NCBI GenBank assembly: GCA_027623655.1
Contig: JAQBVG010000009.1
Location: forward strand, 1-45,809
From: Chloroflexota bacterium
GTDB taxonomy: Bacteria; Chloroflexota; Dehalococcoidia; Lucifugimonadales; Lucifugimonadaceae
Direction: 5' to 3'
Length of the DNA: 45,809 nucleotides
In this document: positions 43,784-45,809 of the stretch, piece after piece
How the letters are laid out: every line of letters begins with the position of its first letter
How positions within the stretch are numbered: position 1 is the stretch's first letter
Program-made: the position numbers and the translations under genes
Notes under the pieces: model-generated
What the model saw: only the letters and a program-made list of their open reading frames with translations
Told to the model about the DNA's origin: nothing
Databases searched by the model: none

Positions 43784-44632
43784 CTAGTTTTGATCGATCA
43801 ACACGCGGCGAAGAGCGTACGCCGTGGCTTCCACGCGATTGGTGGCACCGATCTTGGAGAAGATGTTGGCAACATGGCGGATCACCGTGTTCTCGGTGAT
43901 AAACAGTTCGGTCGCGATTTCTCGGTTCGATTTGCCTGACGCCAGTTCCTTCAGCACTTCGACCTCGCGGACCGTCAGCCCGTCCGGGCGCTCGTGGAAT
44001 CTATTCGCAGCTTGCTCGCTTGCATATACCGCGGCCTGGGCACGGTTTGAACTTCCAGTCTTGGAAAAGACATTGGCGAGGTGTCGTTTGACCGTATTCT
44101 GTGAGATAAACAGCTCGTCTGAGATTTCTCTGTTCGATTTTCCTGCAGAGAGCAACTCAAGAACTTCGAGTTCTCGATCCGTAAGGCCATCAGGTCGGGT
44201 GGAATTCGGTTCGTCGACCGTGCGCATCCCGCCAATCTGATTCAACAGGTTCGAAAGCCGTATGTTTACAGCAGCGAGGCCAACCCGTTCGGCAATGTCG
44301 ATGCCTTCGTTGAGCAGCCGTCCAATCTCCGAACGTTCAAGTGGTAACTTCGCCTCGAGTACGTGCGCTAATCGGTCGTGATACGACCAGGCAGCTTCTG
44401 GCATGTAGCCGGCACCGACACAAAAGTCGATAGCGGTTTCGAAGCGCCGCACTGCTGATTCGTGGTCGCCAGTGGCGGCATACAACCGACCTACCACACG
44501 GTCGAGCGATATCGGGAAGAATTGCACCGGACCGCCTGTGTCAGGCACCAGGAGTCGCTGATATCTGGAAAGCACTCCAAGTAACCATTGGTTCCGTTCA
44601 GGAATGCTGTGCGCGGCTATCAAGCCCTCCAT
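43784..44632 (-). pseudogene. C-terminal part of split LuxR regulator, with two tandem HTH domains
   Basis: This frame encodes the end of a TPR-like helical arm (residues 1-140) followed by two complete LuxR/GerE DNA-binding domains: about 147-206 (DGLTDRELEVLELLSAGKSN) and 216-276 (DGLTVREVEVLKELASGKSN), offset by 69 residues. Two such domains in one chain are unusual and look like a tandem duplication. The first ATG (44632) has no ribosome binding site and lies inside the end of the upstream frame (44598-45809), which carries the rest of the arm. The two overlap by 35 bp, in the +1 relation, so the most likely reading is one regulator gene with a frameshift near 44630-44650. A separate HTH protein produced by reinitiation is the alternative. 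Confidence 0.8.
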
Positions 44633-45809
44633 CGCCAGAGTTCGCGAACATGTTAGGCGGGATTCTGTTCAGATCGAATACCCGGTCTCGTCGATCCGCC
44701 GCGAGATTCTCGATCGGCTGCCAGCTTCTGTCCAGCACAGCGCGGGCCTGCCCCACAAACCTGCTGTCACCGGTTATGTCGAAGAACCGCAAACTGGCCA
44801 TGGCTTCGGTTAGTAGGCCTGTATCAGCCTCAACCCTCCCATTCACACCTGACCAGGATTTCGACAGCAACACCGCCGCTTGATCCTGCCGACCCTGTTC
44901 TGTCCATGTGATGGCCTGCACCGAAGGCGCGTATTGGCTGGAGGTAACGCCCAGTTGTTGTACCCTGTCGAACATCGCGTCCAGATGCTCAAATTGGCCA
45001 AATGCATTTGACGCGAAAATCGATGCACGCACGGATTGGAACTGTCGTATCGCGCTGCGCGACCTGTCGGCCGCCTCCCTGATCGCTATTACATGTCTCT
45101 TTAGTTCCTCAGAGCGACCGAGCGCACCGCAGGCAAGCGCAGCCCAGGAATGAATATGCGTTTCGGCCTCCGGGTCGCGAGCGAGGGGTGCCAGTGCAAC
45201 GGCTCTGTCCAACTCCTCGATCGCATGCTCATAGTGCCCGGGAGCTACCGAAAGTCCGCCCCATCGACCCCGGGTCCACATTTCTACACCGGGAGCATCG
45301 TGTTTGCCGAGAATTTCGATCGAATTCTCAAAATTACGGCTTTGGACCTCAATACTGCCGGGCGTTAACCAGATCCACCGCCCAAGCAAACGAGCCTTGT
45401 CCAACGAGTCGGGTTCGGCCAGTTCGAGCGCCTGGGTGGTCATGTCTTCAATTGATTTACCGCCTGAACCCGCGATAGGGTACGAAGCAGTGCGCACGGC
45501 ATCCTGATTACGACCCGTCGAAACCCACAAATCGAACGCGCGACGCTGGTATTCAAACGCAGAAAAAGTATGCCCGATCGACATCTTCGCCCGGCTTAAC
45601 CCTTCGAAGACCTCGGCTGCCTGCTGTGAACTCGAGTCCGGCAACAGTTCTTCTGCCAAAAGCAAGTGCCTGTGCGCGTCCGCAAACGCCTGACTGCGAT
45701 TCGCGTGCTGGCCTGCAATCAGCGAGTACTTGAGTACAGGCTCCGGCCCACAGAGTGGTTGCGCCTGTCTGAAATGGTGCGCAATCTCTGCGGCCACGTG
45801 AGTGTCCGA
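44598..45809 (-). pseudogene. Split LuxR-family regulator, central helical-repeat part, open at right edge
   Basis: The frame is open to the window edge (residues SDTHVAAEIAHHF precede any start), so the N-terminus lies beyond 45809. The content is a long run of TPR-like helices, for example AFADAHRHLLLAEELLPDSS, HYEHAIEELDRAVALAPLAR and RSEELKRHVIAIREAADRSR. This is the normal arm of large LuxR regulators of the MalT type, which carry an ATPase domain at the N-terminus and an HTH at the C-terminus; that ATPase would be off the edge. The frame ends in a stop at 44598 shortly after RIPPNMFANSGDGG, while the homologous continuation (AMEGLIAAHSIPERN) is found in the next frame. A one-base insertion or deletion explains this. 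Confidence 0.8.

Noticed and set aside
1-45809. tRNA genes and CRISPR arrays
   Set aside because: Intergenic stretches were scanned by eye for cloverleaf T-arm patterns and regularly spaced repeats; none was convincing. TTCGA-type matches fell inside genes.

Overview
This window looks like a piece of a free-living, aerobic, heterotrophic bacterial chromosome of moderately high GC. The gene families suggest a Chloroflexota member of the SAR202/Dehalococcoidia kind: an enolase-superfamily enzyme, a CaiB/BaiF CoA-transferase, a PIG-L deacetylase, NHL-repeat and DUF1501/DUF1800 proteins, very large FtsX-type permeases without an outer-membrane partner, and LuxR regulators with TPR-like arms. This placement is inference from gene content. 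No rRNA, tRNA, CRISPR array or complete insertion sequence was seen.

Left part (1-5224): a 3'-truncated glycerol kinase gene, a tiny lipoprotein ORF, and a leftward DUF1800 - DUF1501 - NHL-repeat run. The DUF1800 gene is split by a one-base frameshift at an A7 run. Next (5225-7428) is an accessory cassette: a DUF5131 (phage Gp37/Gp68, three-Cys motif) gene and its partner tcmP. A 19-bp inverted repeat enclosing small hairpins precedes it and ends just before its ribosome binding site. This is the most system-like accessory locus here.

Middle-left (7405-19330): aldo/keto reductase, a small membrane protein with an in-frame TGA, a gamma-glutamyltransferase family enzyme, an NAD-dependent epimerase-like protein, a secreted trypsin-like protease, three tandem paralogous membrane-anchored proteins with four conserved cysteines (family not recognised), an enolase-superfamily protein, dCMP deaminase, a trpB without trpA, and a lipoprotein cytochrome c.

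Respiratory block (19621-23934): a PAS-LuxR regulator precedes an A2-type cytochrome c oxidase operon (subunits II, I, IV, III). The cytochrome c just upstream on the other strand may be its electron donor. A tandem universal stress protein with a strong terminator follows.

Right part (25391-45809): CaiB/BaiF CoA-transferase; an alpha/beta hydrolase broken by an in-frame TAA; a JAMM metallopeptidase; an SDR lacking its catalytic lysine; an HtrA-like protease; a four-gene ABC exporter-like operon (two >1000-residue FtsX permeases and two ATPases, one with an AbrB-like tail); purK-purE; an alpha/beta hydrolase; a PIG-L deacetylase; a secreted two-repeat protein; and a large regulator with two tandem LuxR helix-turn-helix domains, split by a frameshift and truncated at the right edge.

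Four genes are disrupted (two frameshifts, two in-frame stops), and two more lack a usual start codon where homology puts the N-terminus. Either the sequence carries residual errors or this genome is shedding genes. Read-level data would decide.
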